NCBI GenBank assembly: GCA_023376005.1
Contig: CM042163.1
Coordinates: forward strand, 1,338,671-1,402,670
Direction of reading: 5' to 3'
From: Doryteuthis pealeii
Lineage: Eukaryota; Mollusca; Cephalopoda; Myopsida; Loliginidae
Length of the DNA stretch: 64,000 nt
Positions within the stretch are counted from its first letter, which is position 1. Every line of letters begins with the position of its first letter. Position numbers and translations under genes: made by a program. The notes below the pieces were generated by a model. That model was not told the DNA's origin and ran no database searches. It was given only the letters and a program-made list of their open reading frames with translations. Below are positions 1 to 13,549 of the stretch, piece after piece.

Positions 1-65
1 TGTTTAATTAAGAGCTATTTATAAATAGTTCGGTATGTAGAAAGTATAATGATATTGATTTGACT

Positions 66-76
66 CTCTCTCTCTA

Positions 77-125
<49 letters not shown>
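66..125 (+). repeat. (CT)n microsatellite
   Basis: Mirrored as (GA)n at 13909-13971. Confidence 0.9.
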
Positions 126-129
<4 letters not shown>

Positions 130-159
130 CTTTTTTCTTTTTTCCTTCTTTATATTTCT

Positions 160-194
<35 letters not shown>

Positions 195-309
195 ATCCCC
201 AAAAGTCCAGAGAAGAAAATCTTCCTTACGACATAGAAGTTTTAGACCTGTCGCAGTTTGAGAGCTTAATGTGTTTGCTTCCTGCTTAGTAGAATCCACT
301 GAGCAAATT

Positions 310-500
310 ATAAGTAAAGAATAACAAAAAGACTAGAGATTTAGCATTATAGGTCATTTCAGGGAGCTTAGACAAATGTCTACCTCTTCCCACTCATTAG
401 GATTGCGAATCCATCTGATGAGTTTGGCCAGAGTTAGACACTTTGTTCTAAAAGCCCTGAAATAGACTTAATTCAAAATCTCTAAGTCTTTCGTTGTTTA
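310..500. repeat. Foldback element (~190 bp), left arm
   Basis: Arms 'gagatttagcattatag…' and '…attcaaaatctctaag' are near reverse complements around a centre near 405. The mirror copy is at 13550-13700. No coding capacity. Confidence 0.75.
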
Positions 501-520
501 CTTTACTTATATATAATATA

Positions 521-558
<38 letters not shown>

Positions 559-579
559 GTTTAAGTAAACAACAAAGGT

Positions 580-880
580 GTTTATTTTATATTGGCTTTT
601 AAGCCGACAAATTTTTGGAGATATGTGCTTAATTGAAGTCATACCTAATTTTGAAAATTAATTAGTTAATTTTGCAAAATTAATTAGTTAATAATTAATG
701 AATTTAGGGGGCATATATGTTCAAATGTAAGGGATTGACATTTTCTCGATTTGTTTAGCCTTACATTTGAACATATATGCCGCCTAAATTCATTAATTAT
801 TAACTAATTAATTTTACAAAATTAGTATGACTTCATTAAAGCAACATATCCTCCAAATATATATATATAATATATATTTG
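580..880. repeat. Foldback element (~300 bp) related to the 42.3 and 53.4 kb bodies
   Basis: Inverted arms carry 'aattgaagtcataccta' and 'acatttgaacatatatgc'. The centre contains 'ttttctcgatttgttta', which is shared with 42276-42410 and 53386-53516. The mirror copy is at 13135-13440. It looks like two copies of that body in inverted orientation. Confidence 0.75.
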
Positions 881-884
881 GAGG

Positions 885-935
885 ATAAAAATATATATTG
901 GAGGATATATAATATAAATATATATATATATATAT

Positions 936-967
<32 letters not shown>

Positions 968-1560
968 CTTGTGGTGGGTATATCTACAGGCTTGCAGTAG
1001 GTTAAAAATTACCAGTACTGTTTTTTCCTAGAAGGGTGGTTTTTGCATTAAATGGACTCACGAAGTTCTTATGCCATTAACAAATATATCACACTTTTAA
1101 GATATAATAAAAGCCTGGGTTTTGACACCGGATTATTTGCTAGAGTTTCTCTTAACGCATAGTCCGTTTTCTTGTTTATTGAATTTTTTTTACTTCTCGT
1201 ACTCGATTTTCTGCAGCAGTGAACGTTGAGTTTTCCCAAACGAGCGCTCAGAATTGACTTAACGATTAAGACATGAGCCAGATGGCTGAAAATGACTTCG
1301 ACGACCCTACCACGGGGCCCAAGATTTAATATAGTCCCCCTCCCCGTCGCCTAATGCCAAAAAGTAAAGTAGCGCCAGCAGGATTAGCAAAAACATTGTC
1401 TGACATCTTTCCCTTCCAGAGTTTCTGTTCAAATTTTCAGTCTTCATACGCAGCTTAATAAACTGCGAAGTTTTACGGCCAAATCGGAAAACATTCGGTA
1501 ATTAAACAATTGACGTGATTTCCCAGAGGCGTGGGAACTTGAATGAATAGTTCTGCCAGC
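885..1560. other. No gene seen; palindrome arm
   Basis: TA and GT tracts, then about 580 bases without recognisable coding sequence, mirrored at 12490-13130. The mirror lets a consensus be made. Confidence 0.6.
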
Positions 1561-2044
1561 GAGGGCGGGACAGAGCGAGAGAAGATGACAGAGAGAGTAA
1601 AGAGACAGAGCGAGAGAGAGAGAGACGAGAGAGAGAGAGAGAAGAGAGAGAGAGAGCAACTGACTGTCTCATTAACAATTGGAACGGGGGAGTGCGCAGA
1701 GAAACTATACAAAAAACCACTATATTATTATTAAAACCAGGTCGGTTATATTAAAGCATTATAGTCATTTTATTTATTTTTCTTGGCTTAATCATGACGC
1801 CTTCCTTGTATGATCTATATATCTACTATATACTTTTCGTCTGTCTGTCCATCCAGTTTATATTCTATCTATCTTATCTATCCTATCTAATCTATCTCAG
1901 TCTGTAGTTTATCTCTTTGTCTATCTCAGTCGGTCCATGTATATCTGTATGTCTAATATCTATGTATGTTCTCCCCCTCGCCCTCTCTCCATATATATTA
2001 ATAATATATTATATATATATATATATATATAATATATATAAAAT

Positions 2045-2265
2045 AATAAAATCGAAGGCAATAACAATGCGCTAAAAAATAAAGACAAAAAAGATGTTTT
2101 ATATGTCTAATCGATTTCAAAGCAGCTTTATCATTCAGGTTGTATTTTCAGAAATTGATGATGATAAAGCTTTGCTTTTGAAATCCGTATTAGACATATA
2201 AAACATCTTTTGTCATTTATTTTTTACGCATTGTATTGCTTCGATTTTATTATTTATACATAACT
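2045..2265. repeat. Foldback element, ~100-bp arms
   Basis: 'gatgttttatatgtctaatcg' type arms flank a centre with 'tgatgatgataaagc'. Copies lie at 3530-3850, 10360-10560, 11810-12015 and, outside the palindrome, 44565-44755, so it is a dispersed family. The arms end in GAAAUCGAU, with UGAUGA and an AAAGC/GCUUU hairpin before it: a decayed hammerhead-like core. Confidence 0.7.
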
Positions 2266-2691
2266 TAACAATGCTTCAAGCAAATTACCAATTACTTTTA
2301 TATATATATATATATATATATAACTAATATTATATATATATAAATTAAAAATTATAAACAATAGACTGTATAGTGTTCTGTGATTTATTGGTCCGTCTGG
2401 TTCAGCTAATTTAAATGACTACTGTGGTAGTACTATTTATCCGTCTTGCTCCTTGTCTCTGTAGTCGGATCTTAGCCATGAAAAGCATTAACAAAACTAA
2501 TAGTAGGTCGTCTGGACTCATTAGATTTATTCTTTATATAAATATATATATATATATAATATATATATAATTTATATATATATTATATTAAGTAAAAGAA
2601 AGAAATGAATCGACAATATGAGTAAGAAAAGGTGGAATAAACTCACCACAATGCTGTTAAAGAAGAAAACAATTTATAATTATAAATTCAT

Positions 2692-2738
2692 AGCTGATAT
2701 GATCAATATTTCGTTTTACAAAAATCATCATCAGAGCT
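2692..2738 (-). ncRNA. Hammerhead-ribozyme-like motif, indel-damaged copy
   Basis: Minus-strand copy of the motif described at 11331-11378. The CUGAUGA core, stem II and stem III are visible, but a base is missing in stem II and one in stem III or at the cleavage base. Probably inactive as written. Confidence 0.4.
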
Positions 2739-2974
2739 CAATTCACTTCCCGTAGTTGTTTGGGTCGGAGAGGAAAGTTCAAAATTGAGTTTAAAAACAA
2801 AAAACCCTTAAACTGAAAAACGAAAGACGTTACAATTATTCACCCAACGTGGGCATTTCGCGCCATATATATGTCGGTCATGTTCTCATATGATTCTTTT
2901 GTACATCCAAAATGTAGCAAATATAATATATATATATATATCATTGTAGAATCAGTTGACCAAATCTACAGGCT

Positions 2975-3104
2975 ACAAAGACAATATCAAGAGAAACCTG
3001 ACGACTTGAACATTTCCATAGCAGTTGGCAAGACGCAGCCAGAGATCGAACAAATGAGAAAACAGATTCGCATGATGTCATTCATCGGATTATGATGGAT
3101 AGCA
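2975..3104 (+). pseudogene. LINE reverse-transcriptase C-terminal-like remnant
   Basis: Taking the consensus of the tandem copies, one frame reads through a segment containing SIGSWQDAARDRIKWR, which resembles the 'W-x2-A-x2-DR-x2-WR' end typical of many non-LTR retrotransposon polyproteins. Individual copies, including this one, are broken by indels, so no open frame survives. Equivalent segments lie at about 4560-4680, 6640-6740, 7580-7680, 9550-9660 and 10985-11100. Similarity is judged by eye from the motif only. Confidence 0.4.
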
Positions 3105-3482
3105 AGGACAGAGCGAGAGAGATGGAGATAGAGAGAGAGAGAGAGAGAGGGCGGGGAGAGACGTGACTGTCTCCATTACATTGAACGCGGGAGTGGAGAA
3201 AAACTATACAAAAACAACTATATATTATTAAGACCAGACGGTCATATTTTAATAGTCATTTAAATACTAGTTCATTTTATTTATTTTTCTGGCTTAATCA
3301 TTGCGATTCCTTGTATGATTCTGTATATCTAGCTAATATATCTATTGTCTGTCTGTTTGTCTTTTTGTCCATCTCAGTCTATATTGTTCTATCTATCTAT
3401 TCTATCTCAGTCGGTCCATGTATATCTGTAGTCTATCATCTATGCATTTCTCCCTCTCCGCCCCTCTCCAATATATATTATT

Positions 3483-3528
<46 letters not shown>

Positions 3529-3529
3529 A

Positions 3530-3850
<321 letters not shown>

Positions 3851-3914
3851 TTTTATTATTTTATAAACATACTTAACAATGCCTCAAGCAAATACAATAC
3901 TTTTAGACTATATA

Positions 3915-3946
<32 letters not shown>

Positions 3947-4261
3947 AAATTAAATATTTTAACAATAGACTTATATGTTCTGTGATTTTATTGGTCCGTC
4001 TGGTTCGCTTATTTAAAGACTACTGTGGTTAGTACTATTTATCCGTCTTTGTCTTGTCTTCTGTTAGTCGGATCTTAGCCCTGAAGAGCATTAAGCAAAA
4101 CTAATAGTAGGTTCGTCCTCATTAGATTTATCTTTATATATATATATATATATATAAGTAAAAGAAAGGAAATGAATCCGACCAAATATGAGTAAGAAAA
4201 GGTGGAATGAAAACATCACACCAATGCTGTTAAAGAAAAAACAATTTATAATATAATCATT

Positions 4262-4310
4262 AGCTGATACTGATCAATATTTCGATTTTACAAAAATCAT
4301 CATCAGAGCT
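4262..4310 (-). ncRNA. Hammerhead-ribozyme-like motif
   Basis: Minus strand reads AGCU, CUGAUGA, an extra U, a stem II of GAUUUU/AAAAUC, then GAA, a palindromic stem III (AUAUUGAUCAGUAU), cleavage base C and AGCU as the stem-I partner. Sits in the second left-arm tandem unit. See 11331-11378. Confidence 0.5.
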
Positions 4311-4480
4311 CATTCACTCCCGTAGTTGTTTGGGTCGGAGAGAAAGTCAATGAGTTTAAAAAACAAAAACCTTAATACTGCAAAAAAACGAAAGACGTAC
4401 AATATTCACCAATGGGCATTCGCGCAGTATATATGTCGGCATGTCTCAATATGTATATCTTTTGTCATCCCAAATGATAG

Positions 4481-4521
<41 letters not shown>

Positions 4522-5433
4522 TGTAGAATTCGGTTGACCAAATTCTAAGGTACAAAGACATATCAAGAGAAACCCTGGACGACTGAACATTTCCATTTAG
4601 GCAGTCTGGCAAGAGGCAGCCAGAGATCGAATCAACTGGAGAAACGGATTCGCGATGATGTCATCATCGCCGATATGAGGATAGCAAGACAGAGCGAGAG
4701 AGATGGAGATAGAGCAGAGAGAGAGAGAGAGGCGGGAGCAGACGTGACTGGTCTCATTAACATTGAACGCGGAGTGGAGAGAAACTATACAAAAACCACT
4801 ATATTATTATTAGACCAGGGACGTCATATTAATAGTCATTTTATAGTTCATTTATTTATTTTTTCTAGCTTAATCATTGCCCGACTTCCTTGTATGATCT
4901 GTATACTAGCATATATATCTATTGTCTGTCTGTTTGTCTTTTTGTCCATTCTCAGTCTATATTGTTCATTCTATCTATCTATCTCTGTCTGTTCATATCT
5001 CTCTTTTCTATCTCAGTTCGGTCCATGTATTATCTGTATGTCTGTCTATCTATGTTTAATCGATATTACAGTTGATTATATTTATATCTATTTTATATTG
5101 CATATTATATAATAATATATATATATATATATATAAATACTAATAAGCAGTCGACGATACTACTTTATGCTTAACAGGGAAATTTCAGCTTATGCTGCTA
5201 ACTTCAGGTATAGACTTTGACTTATTAGCTAGTACTGGGCACGTCATGTATAATATATATACTACACTGATATAAGCAATAAATGTTCTTTACTAAAATT
5301 AGCATACAATAATAGTATGGTACGATATTGTTTCTTTTTACAACATTTCACAACGGTTATATATTTTAAAACAACATTGAACCTGTTTTTTTATTACGCA
5401 GCATTTACCAATAAGTTTGGCTATTATATATTA

Positions 5434-6078
5434 CTAGCAAATATATGCACCCTCCGGGTGCAAGTATTTAAGTTTAATGAATAAAATATTGTATTAAATT
5501 AGAAAGGCTAATGAAACTTAATAAGAAAATACAGATAAAAGATTTGAAACAGAGGGTATAATAAAAGATTTGAAACAGAGGGAGTATATAAAAAATGAAC
5601 AACTGAAACTTACTCTTCCATCACTCTCGTCTTTTCATTGTTATTTTTTCTAATTTAGTATTAGTTAAAGAGGAAGTAAAGAATAAAATGACAGTTATTT
5701 ATCTTGTTAATGGATTTCATTTAAGATTATTGAAGAGATTTTTGCTTATATTTTAAAATAAACCAAAACGCGTTAGAAATCAATAATACTAAGCACATAT
5801 TATTAAATTGAATTTTTAATATTAATATGCAAATTAGCCTTCCGTTACACACTGTAAACCGCTATTTTTGTATATATAAATATAATTGCATGTTGTTAGT
5901 CATGTAAATAGGTTAACAGTATTATAATGTAAACAATTTTATTAATAATTTGAGGTTTAATGAAAAATAAAATCATGGAGAATATGATGTTAAATAACTT
6001 AAGGGAATTGTGACTTGATAGTATGATTATAGTTCGGTTACAGACAGAAAAAACAGACAGTCTCCATATATAATAAGA
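5434..6078 (-). mobile_element. Non-autonomous Helitron, family H1
   Basis: On the minus strand it starts TCTTATTA, ends GCTAG, and has a GCACCC…GGGTGC hairpin nine bases before the terminal CTAG. The flanks are A (5433) and T (6079), the A|T target typical of Helitrons. No inverted repeats, no target duplication and no Rep/helicase frame. It lies in the left arm of the palindrome. Confidence 0.85.
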
Positions 6079-6480
6079 TTCTATTTTTTATTATTATTAT
6101 TTTCATATTTTTATTTTTATTTAAGCAAATTTGAAACTACTACATTTATTCTAATAAACACTTTAAACAACGCTAAATTATCACATACAATAAACGTAGA
6201 AGCCAATCTATATATAACATTCTTCTAAGAGCCATGTTTTATGAATACCAACTATTAAGAACCTCTGATATTTTATTTAGAAGTTCTTTCTTCCCTTATT
6301 ATTAGAAAAGGTGACCATTGCCAGTTTTTCTTCCTACATAACTGGCAATATCTTCGGCCAGCTTATTATTTATTGCATTTTTAATAATTTCTTATTTAGA
6401 ATAGGGTCAATACCTTTAGCTTTGATCTTCCATACATAACTAGACAAAGCAAGTATATACAATATTTATCAATTAGTAAA
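6079..6480. other. No gene seen; palindrome arm
   Basis: AT-rich unique-looking sequence containing 'ccattgccagtttttcttcc' and its near complement 'taactggcaatatc', a short hairpin. Mirrored at 7810-8249. Confidence 0.55.
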
Positions 6481-6859
6481 GCTACACCTATGCGTTATTA
6501 TCTGTATGTCATCTATCTATGTATTTCTCCTCTCGCCCTCTCTCCATATTATATATTATATATATATATACATATATATATATTATATATATATATATAT
6601 CTGTGGAATCGTTGACCAAATCTTAAGTACCAAGACCAATATTCAAGAGAAACCTGGGGACGAACTTGAACATTTCCATAGGCAGTTTTGGCAAGAGGTC
6701 AGCCAGAGATCGAATCAAATGGAGAAAACAGATTCGACATGATGTCATCATCGGATATGATGATAGCAAGTAATAATGATAATATTGTAGATGATATGAG
6801 TGAGATATTTCTAAGCAGACAGGTGATTTAATATAATTGATAGTGCGCTTTATATTTGA

Positions 6860-6990
6860 GGAAAGTAGCGTGGGACTTGGAGTCAATTCCTGGTTACTGA
6901 CGAACCAAAACTGTCGCATTGGCAGAACGTGTCAGTAACCAGGTGTTTGACTCCATGTCTGCGCTACCTTAACTCAACTATTATATATAT

Positions 6991-7027
<37 letters not shown>

Positions 7028-7283
7028 GACTCACGAAGTTCATATTACTAATAATAATAATAATAATAATAATAATATAATGAATAAAATGATTAAATGA
7101 TTTATAGTTACATCTAGCACGGATTGCACGTGTGTTATGCTGGCGTATGAAACAGCTATTTGTGTTTGGTGGCATTGGTGATGTATATATTCGTGTTGGA
7201 TGTATATAAATCAATTTAATCATTTATTATTATTATTATTATTTATTATTATTATTATTTTAGTAATATGAACTTCGTGAGTC

Positions 7284-7325
<42 letters not shown>

Positions 7326-7450
7326 AATATGTTTGAGTTAAGGTAGCGCAGACATGGAGTCAACACCTGGTTAACTGACTACGTTCTCGCCAATGCGACA
7401 GTTTTGGTTTACTGAGCAGTAACAGGAATTGATCCAAGTCCACGCTACTT
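6860..7450. repeat. Centre of the giant palindrome
   Basis: Two ~110-bp foldbacks (6864-6972 and 7334-7445), each with 'gtagcg…gacttggagtc' type arms, flank (TA)n and (TAA)n tracts. About 100 unpaired bases near 7100-7200 form the loop. This loop is the place to look for a true junction or a read-turnaround artefact. Confidence 0.7.
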
Positions 7451-8249
7451 TAACTCAAAATAAGGCACTATCAATGATTATTAATCACTGTCTGCCTTAG
7501 AAATATCTCACTCAATCAATCTATACAATATTATCTATTATTACTTCTATCCATCATATCGATTTGATGACATTATGCGAATCTGTTTTCTCCATTGATT
7601 CGATCTCTGGCTGCCTCTTGCCAAGCTGCCTATGGAAATGTTAAGTCGTCCAGGTTTCTCTTGATATTGTCTTTGTACCTTAGATTGGTCACCGATTCCA
7701 ATGATATAATATATATATTATATATATATATGTAGTATATATAATATATATATATGGAGAGAGGCGGAGAGGGAGAAATACATAGATAGATAGACATACA
7801 GATAACATAGGTGTAGCTTTACTAATGATCAAATATAGATATAATACTGCTTTGTCTAGTTTATGTTATGGAAGTCAAAGCTAAAGGTATTGACCTATTT
7901 AAAATAGAAATTAATTAAAAAATTGCAATAATATAAGCTGGCGATAGATATTATTGCCAGTTATGTATGGAAGAAAAACTGGCAATGGTCACACTTTTCT
8001 AATAATAAAAGAACTCTAAATAAAATATCAGAGGCTTCTTAATAGTTGTATTCATAAAAAAAAACCAATGGCTTTTTTCTTTTTTTCCCCTTAGAAAGAA
8101 TGGGTTAATTAGAATTAATGGGCTTCATTAGTTTTGTATTGTGATAATTAGCGTTGTTTAAAGGTGTTTATTTAGAATAAATGTAGTATTTTTCAAATTT
8201 GCTTAAATAAAAAAATAAAAAATATGAATAATAATAATAAAAAAATAAA

Positions 8250-8895
8250 TCTTATTATAATGGAGATTGTGTGTTTTTTCTGTCTGTAACCGAAACTATA
8301 TTCCTACTCAAGTCACAATTCCTTAAGTTATTACATCACTATTCTCATGATTTTATTTTTCATCTAAACCTCAATTATAATAAAATTGTTTAACATTATT
8401 CAATACTGTTAACTAATTCTACATACTAAACAGCAATATATTTATTATATATACAACAAAATAGCGGTTTACAGTGTGAACGGGAAGGCTAATTTGCATA
8501 TTAATATTAAAAAATTCAATTTAATAAATATGTGCTTAGTATTATTGATTTCTAATCGTTTGGTTTATTTTAAATGAATATAAGCAAAAATCTCTTCAAT
8601 GAATCTTAAATGAAATCCATTAACAAGATAAAATAACTGTCATTTTATTCTTTACTTCCCTTTAACTAAATACTTAAATTAGAAAAAATAACAATGAAAG
8701 ACGAGAGTGATGGAAGAGTAAGTTTCAGTTGTTCTATTTTTATTATACTCCTCTGTTTCAAATCTTTTATTATACCCCTCTGTTTCAAATCTTTTTATCT
8801 GTATTCTATTTAGTTTCATTAGCCTTTCTAATTTAATACAATATTTTATTCATTAAAACTTAAATACTTGCACCCGAGGGTGCATATATTGCTAG
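8250..8895 (+). mobile_element. Non-autonomous Helitron, family H1 (mirror copy)
   Basis: TC start at 8250, hairpin (cacccgagggtg) and CTAG end at 8895, A and T flanks. It is the palindromic partner of 5434-6078, not an independent insertion. Confidence 0.85.
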
Positions 8896-9697
8896 TATAT
8901 ATAATAAATATTCATTTAATTAGTGTTCTTTGTTTTTTGTTGTTTTCTATTTCGGTTCATTTTAGTTTATGCTAATTTATGTTGATTTTTTTTAATCACG
9001 GTGGTTAAGTATTATATTTAATGCGTTGCTCGCTAGTCTCTTTAGTCAAATTCTTAGCCTGAAGAGCAGTTACGAAACTTTTAGTAGTTCGTCTGACTCA
9101 TTAGATTTATATATTATATATATATAATATATATATTTATATATATTAATTAACTGTAATATCGATTAATTAGATAGACAGACATACAGATATACATGGA
9201 CCGACTGAGATAGAAAGAGAGATATGAACAAGACAGAGATAGATAGATAGAGATAGCAACCATATAGACTGAGATGGACAAAAGACAAACGTAGACAGAC
9301 CAATAGATATATAAGCTAAGATATACAGATCAATACAAGGACAGTCGCAATGATTAAGCAAGAAATAAATAAATGACTATAAAATGACTATTATATGACG
9401 TCCTGAGGTCTTATAATAATATAGTGGTTTTTGTATAGTTTCTCTCCCACTCCGCCGTTCAATGGTCATGAGACAGTACGTTCTCTCCCGCCTCTCTCTC
9501 TCTCTCCTCTCTATCTTCCATCTCTCTCGCTCTGTCTTGCTATCCATCATATCCGATGATGACATCATGCGAATCCGTTTTCTCCATTTGATTCGATCTC
9601 TGGCTGCCTCTTGCCAACTGCCTATGGAAATGTCAAGGGTCCAGGTTTCTCTTGATATTGTCTTTGTACCTTAGATTTGGTCAACCGATTCTACATG

Positions 9698-9736
<39 letters not shown>

Positions 9737-9906
9737 CTACATTTGGATGAAAAAGATATACATATGAGACATGACCGAACATAATTATGGCGCGAATGCC
9801 ACGTTGGTGAATATTGTAACGTCTTTCGTTTTTTGCAGTATTAAGGTTTTTGTTTTTAAACTCATTTGACTTTCCTCTCCGACCCAAACAACTACGGGAG
9901 TGAATG

Positions 9907-9954
9907 AGCTCTGATGATGATTTTTGTAAAATCGAAATATTGATCAGTATAGCT
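9907..9954 (+). ncRNA. Hammerhead-like motif lacking the cleavage base
   Basis: Same layout as 11331-11378, but the single C expected between stem III and AGCU is missing (…CAGUAU then AGCU). This is a deletion or a sequencing error. Confidence 0.4.
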
Positions 9955-10273
9955 ATGATTATATTATAAATTGTTTTTTCTTTAACAGCATTGTGTGATG
10001 TTTTCATTCACCTTTTCTTACTCATATTGTCGGATTCATTTCCTTTTCTTTTACTATATATATATATATATATATAAAGATAAATCTAATGAAGAGACGA
10101 ACCTACTATTAGTTTTGCTTAATGCTCTTCAGGGCTAAGATCCGACTACAGAGACAAGGAGCAAGACGGATAAATAGTACTAACCACAGTAGTCATTTAA
10201 ATAAGCTGAACAGACGGACCAATAAAATCACAGAAACTATAAGTCTATGTTTAATAAATATTTAATTTATATA

Positions 10274-10314
<41 letters not shown>

Positions 10315-10359
10315 TAATTGGTATTTGCTTGAAGCATTGTTAAGTATGTTATTAAATAA

Positions 10360-10560
10360 TAAAATTCGAAGGCAATACAATGCGTAAAAAATAAAGACAA
10401 AAGATGTTTTATATGTCTAATCGATTTCAAAGCAAAGCTTTATATCATCATTTCTGAAATACACTCTGATGATAAAGCTTTTGCTTAAATCGATTAACAT
10501 ATAAAACATCTTTTTGTCTTTATTTTTTACGCATTGTATTGCCTCGAATTTTATTATTAT
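10360..10560. repeat. Foldback element, right-arm copy
   Basis: Same family as 2045-2265, with centre near 10460 ('tgaaatacactctgatgat'). Confidence 0.7.
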
Positions 10561-10565
10561 ATATA

Positions 10566-10613
<48 letters not shown>

Positions 10614-11330
10614 GAGAGAGGCGGAGAGGAGAAATGCATAGATAGATAGACATACAGATACATGGACGACTGAGATAGATAGATAGATAGAACAATATAG
10701 ACTGAGATGGACAAAAAAGACAAACAGACAGACAATAGATATATAGCTAGATATACAGATCATACAAGGAAGTCGCAATGATTAAGCCAAGAAAAATAAA
10801 TAAAATGACTTATAAAATGACTATTAATATGACCGTCCTGGTCTTAATAATAATATAGTGGTTTTGTATAGTTTCTCTCCACTCCCGCGTTCCAATGTTA
10901 ATGAGACAGTCACGTCTCTCCCCGCCTCTCTCTCTCTCTCTCTCTATCTCCATCTCTCTCGCTCTGTCTTGCTATCCATCATATCCGATGATGACATCAT
11001 GCGAATCTGTTTTCTCCATTTGATTCGATCTCTGGCTGCGTCTTGCCAACTGCCTATGGAAATGTTCAAGTCGTCCAGGTTTCTCTTGATATTGTCTTTG
11101 TACCTTAGATTTGGTCAACTGATTCTACATGATATATATATATATTATATAATATTCGCTACATTTGTGATGACAAAAGATATACATATGAGACATGACG
11201 ACATATATATGGCGCGAAATGCCCACGTTGGTGAATATTGTAACGTCTTTCGTTTTTGCAGTATTAAGGTTTTTTGTTTTTTAAACTCATTTGACTTTCT
11301 CTCCGACCCAAACAACTACGGGAGTGAATG

Positions 11331-11378
11331 AGCTCTGATGATGATTTTGTAAAATCGAAATATTGATCAGTATCAGCT
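11331..11378 (+). ncRNA. Type I hammerhead-ribozyme-like motif
   Basis: In order: AGCU (stem I), CUGAUGA core at 11335-11341, one extra U, stem II GAUUUUGUAAAAUC, GAA, stem III AUAUUGAUCAGUAU (self-complementary apart from one G-U), C as cleavage base, AGCU (stem I, 4 bp with the first AGCU). The extra nucleotide between core and stem II departs from the textbook form but recurs in several motifs of this window. Stem III has no loop, which suggests a dimeric ribozyme, as reported for Penelope-like elements. Activity is untested. Confidence 0.55.
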
Positions 11379-11720
11379 ATGATTATATTATAAATTGTTT
11401 TCTCTTTAACAGCATTGTGTGATGTATTTTCATTCCACCTTTTCTTACTCATATTGTCGGATTCATTTCCTTTCTTTTACTTATATATATATATATAATA
11501 TTATATAATATATATATATATATATATAAAGATAAATCTAATGAGTCAGACGAACCTACTATAGTTTTGCTTAATGCTTTTCAGGGCTAAGATCCGACTA
11601 CAAGAGACAAGGAGCAAGACGGATAAATAGTACTAACCACAGTAGTCATTTAAATTAGCTGAACCAGACGGACCAATAAAATCAACAGAACACTATAAGT
11701 CTATTGTTAATAAATATTTA

Positions 11721-11758
<38 letters not shown>

Positions 11759-11809
11759 TATATAAAAGTAATTGGTAATTGCTTTGAAGCATTGTTAAGT
11801 ATGTTATAA

Positions 11810-12010
11810 AATAATAAAATTCGAAGGCAATACAATGCGTAAAAATAAAGACAAAAAGATGTTTTATATGTCTAATCGATTTCAAAGCAAAGCTTTATCA
11901 TCATCATTTCTGAAAAACACTCTGATAAAAGCTTTGCTTTGAAATCGATTAGACATATAAACATCTTTTTGTCTTTATTTTTTACGCATTGTATTGCCTT
12001 CGAATTTTAT

Positions 12011-12015
<5 letters not shown>
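11810..12015. repeat. Foldback element, right-arm copy
   Basis: Same family as 2045-2265, with centre near 11915. The arms match well over about 95 bases. Confidence 0.7.
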
Positions 12016-12060
<45 letters not shown>

Positions 12061-12395
12061 TATATATGGAGAGAGGGCGAGGGGGAGAAATACATAGATA
12101 TATAGACATACAGATATACATGGACCGACTGAGATAGACAAAGAGATAACTACAGACTGAGATAGATAGATAGATAGATAATAAGATAGATATAACTGAG
12201 ATGGACAGACAGACAGACAATAGATATATAGCTAGATATATAGATCATACAAGGAAGGCGTCATGATTAAGCCAAGAAAAATAAATAAAATGACTATAAA
12301 ATGACTATTAATATGACCGACCTGGTTTTAATAATATATATGGTTTTTGTATAGTTTCTCTCCACTCCCCGTTCCAATGTTAATGAGACAGTCAC

Positions 12396-12431
<36 letters not shown>

Positions 12432-13061
12432 GCTCTCTCTCTCTCTCGCTCTGTCTCTTACTCCTCTGTCATCTCTCTTCGCTCTGTCTCGCCTCGCTGC
12501 CAGAACTATTCATTAATTTCCCACGCCTCTGGGAATCACGTCTAATTGTTAATTACCAAATGTTTTCGATTTGCCGTAAACTTCCAGTTTATTAAGCTCG
12601 TATGAAGACTGAAAATTGACAGAACTCTGGAGGGAATGATGTCAGACATGTTTTGCTATCCTGCATGCGCTACTTTACCTTTTTGGCATTAGGCGACGGG
12701 GAGGGGGCACTATATTAAATCTTGGGCCCGTGGTAGGGTCGTCGAGTCATTTTCAGCATCTGGCCTCATGTCTTAATCGTTAAGATCATTCTGAGCGCTT
12801 CGTTTGGGGGAAACTCACGTTCACTGCTGCAGAAAATCGAGTTAACGAGAAGTAAAAAAATTCAATAAACAAGAAAACGGACTACTGCGTTAAGAACCTC
12901 TAGCAAGATAACCGGTGTCACCCAGGCTTTTATTATTATCTTAAAAGTGTGATATATTTGTTTAATGGCATTGAACTTCGTGAGTCATTTAATGCCAAAA
13001 CCACCCTTCTAGGAAAAACAGTACTGGTATTATTTAACCTACTAGCAAGACCTGTAGATAT

Positions 13062-13107
13062 ACCACACACACACACACACACACACACACAACACACACA
13101 CACACAC
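13062..13107 (+). repeat. (CA)n microsatellite
   Basis: Mirror of the GT tract at 939-967. Other CA/GT runs: 15615-15655, 17318-17352, 19016-19053, 22986-23018, 25249-25283, 25330-25351, 42009-42048, 43234-43276, 43608-43657, 44763-44798; many run straight into (TA)n. Confidence 0.9.
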
Positions 13108-13134
13108 ATATATATATTATATATATATATATAT

Positions 13135-13440
13135 ATATCCTCCAATATATATTTTATCCTCCAAATATATATTATATATATATATTTGGAGGATATGTGC
13201 TTAATTGAAGTCATACCTAATTTTGAAAATTAATTAGTTAATAATTAATGAATTTAGGCGGGCATATATGTTCAAATGTAAGGCTAAACAAATCGAGAAA
13301 ATGTCAATCCCTTACATTTGAACATATATGCCCGCCTAATTCATTAATTATTAACTAATTAATTTTCAAAATTAACTAATTAATTTCAAAATTAGGTATG
13401 ACTTCAATTAAGCACATATCCTCCAAAATTGTCGGCTTAA
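13135..13440. repeat. Foldback element, right-arm copy of 580-880
   Basis: Same inverted structure: 'tcctccaaatatata', 'gtcatacctaattttg', centre near 13290. Confidence 0.75.
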
Positions 13441-13483
13441 AAGCCATATAAAAATAAACACCTTTGTTTGTTTACTAACCTCA

Positions 13484-13524
<41 letters not shown>

Positions 13525-13549
13525 TATATAAAGAAAAACAACGAAAGAC

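Larger units (their letters stand above)
9165..12490 (-). repeat. Tandem ~1.5-kb units, right arm
   Basis: Reverse-complement counterpart of the left-arm array, with units bounded by CT tracts near 9488-9535, 10921-10970 and 12399-12490. Content and order match the left arm. Indels differ between arms and between units. Confidence 0.8.
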
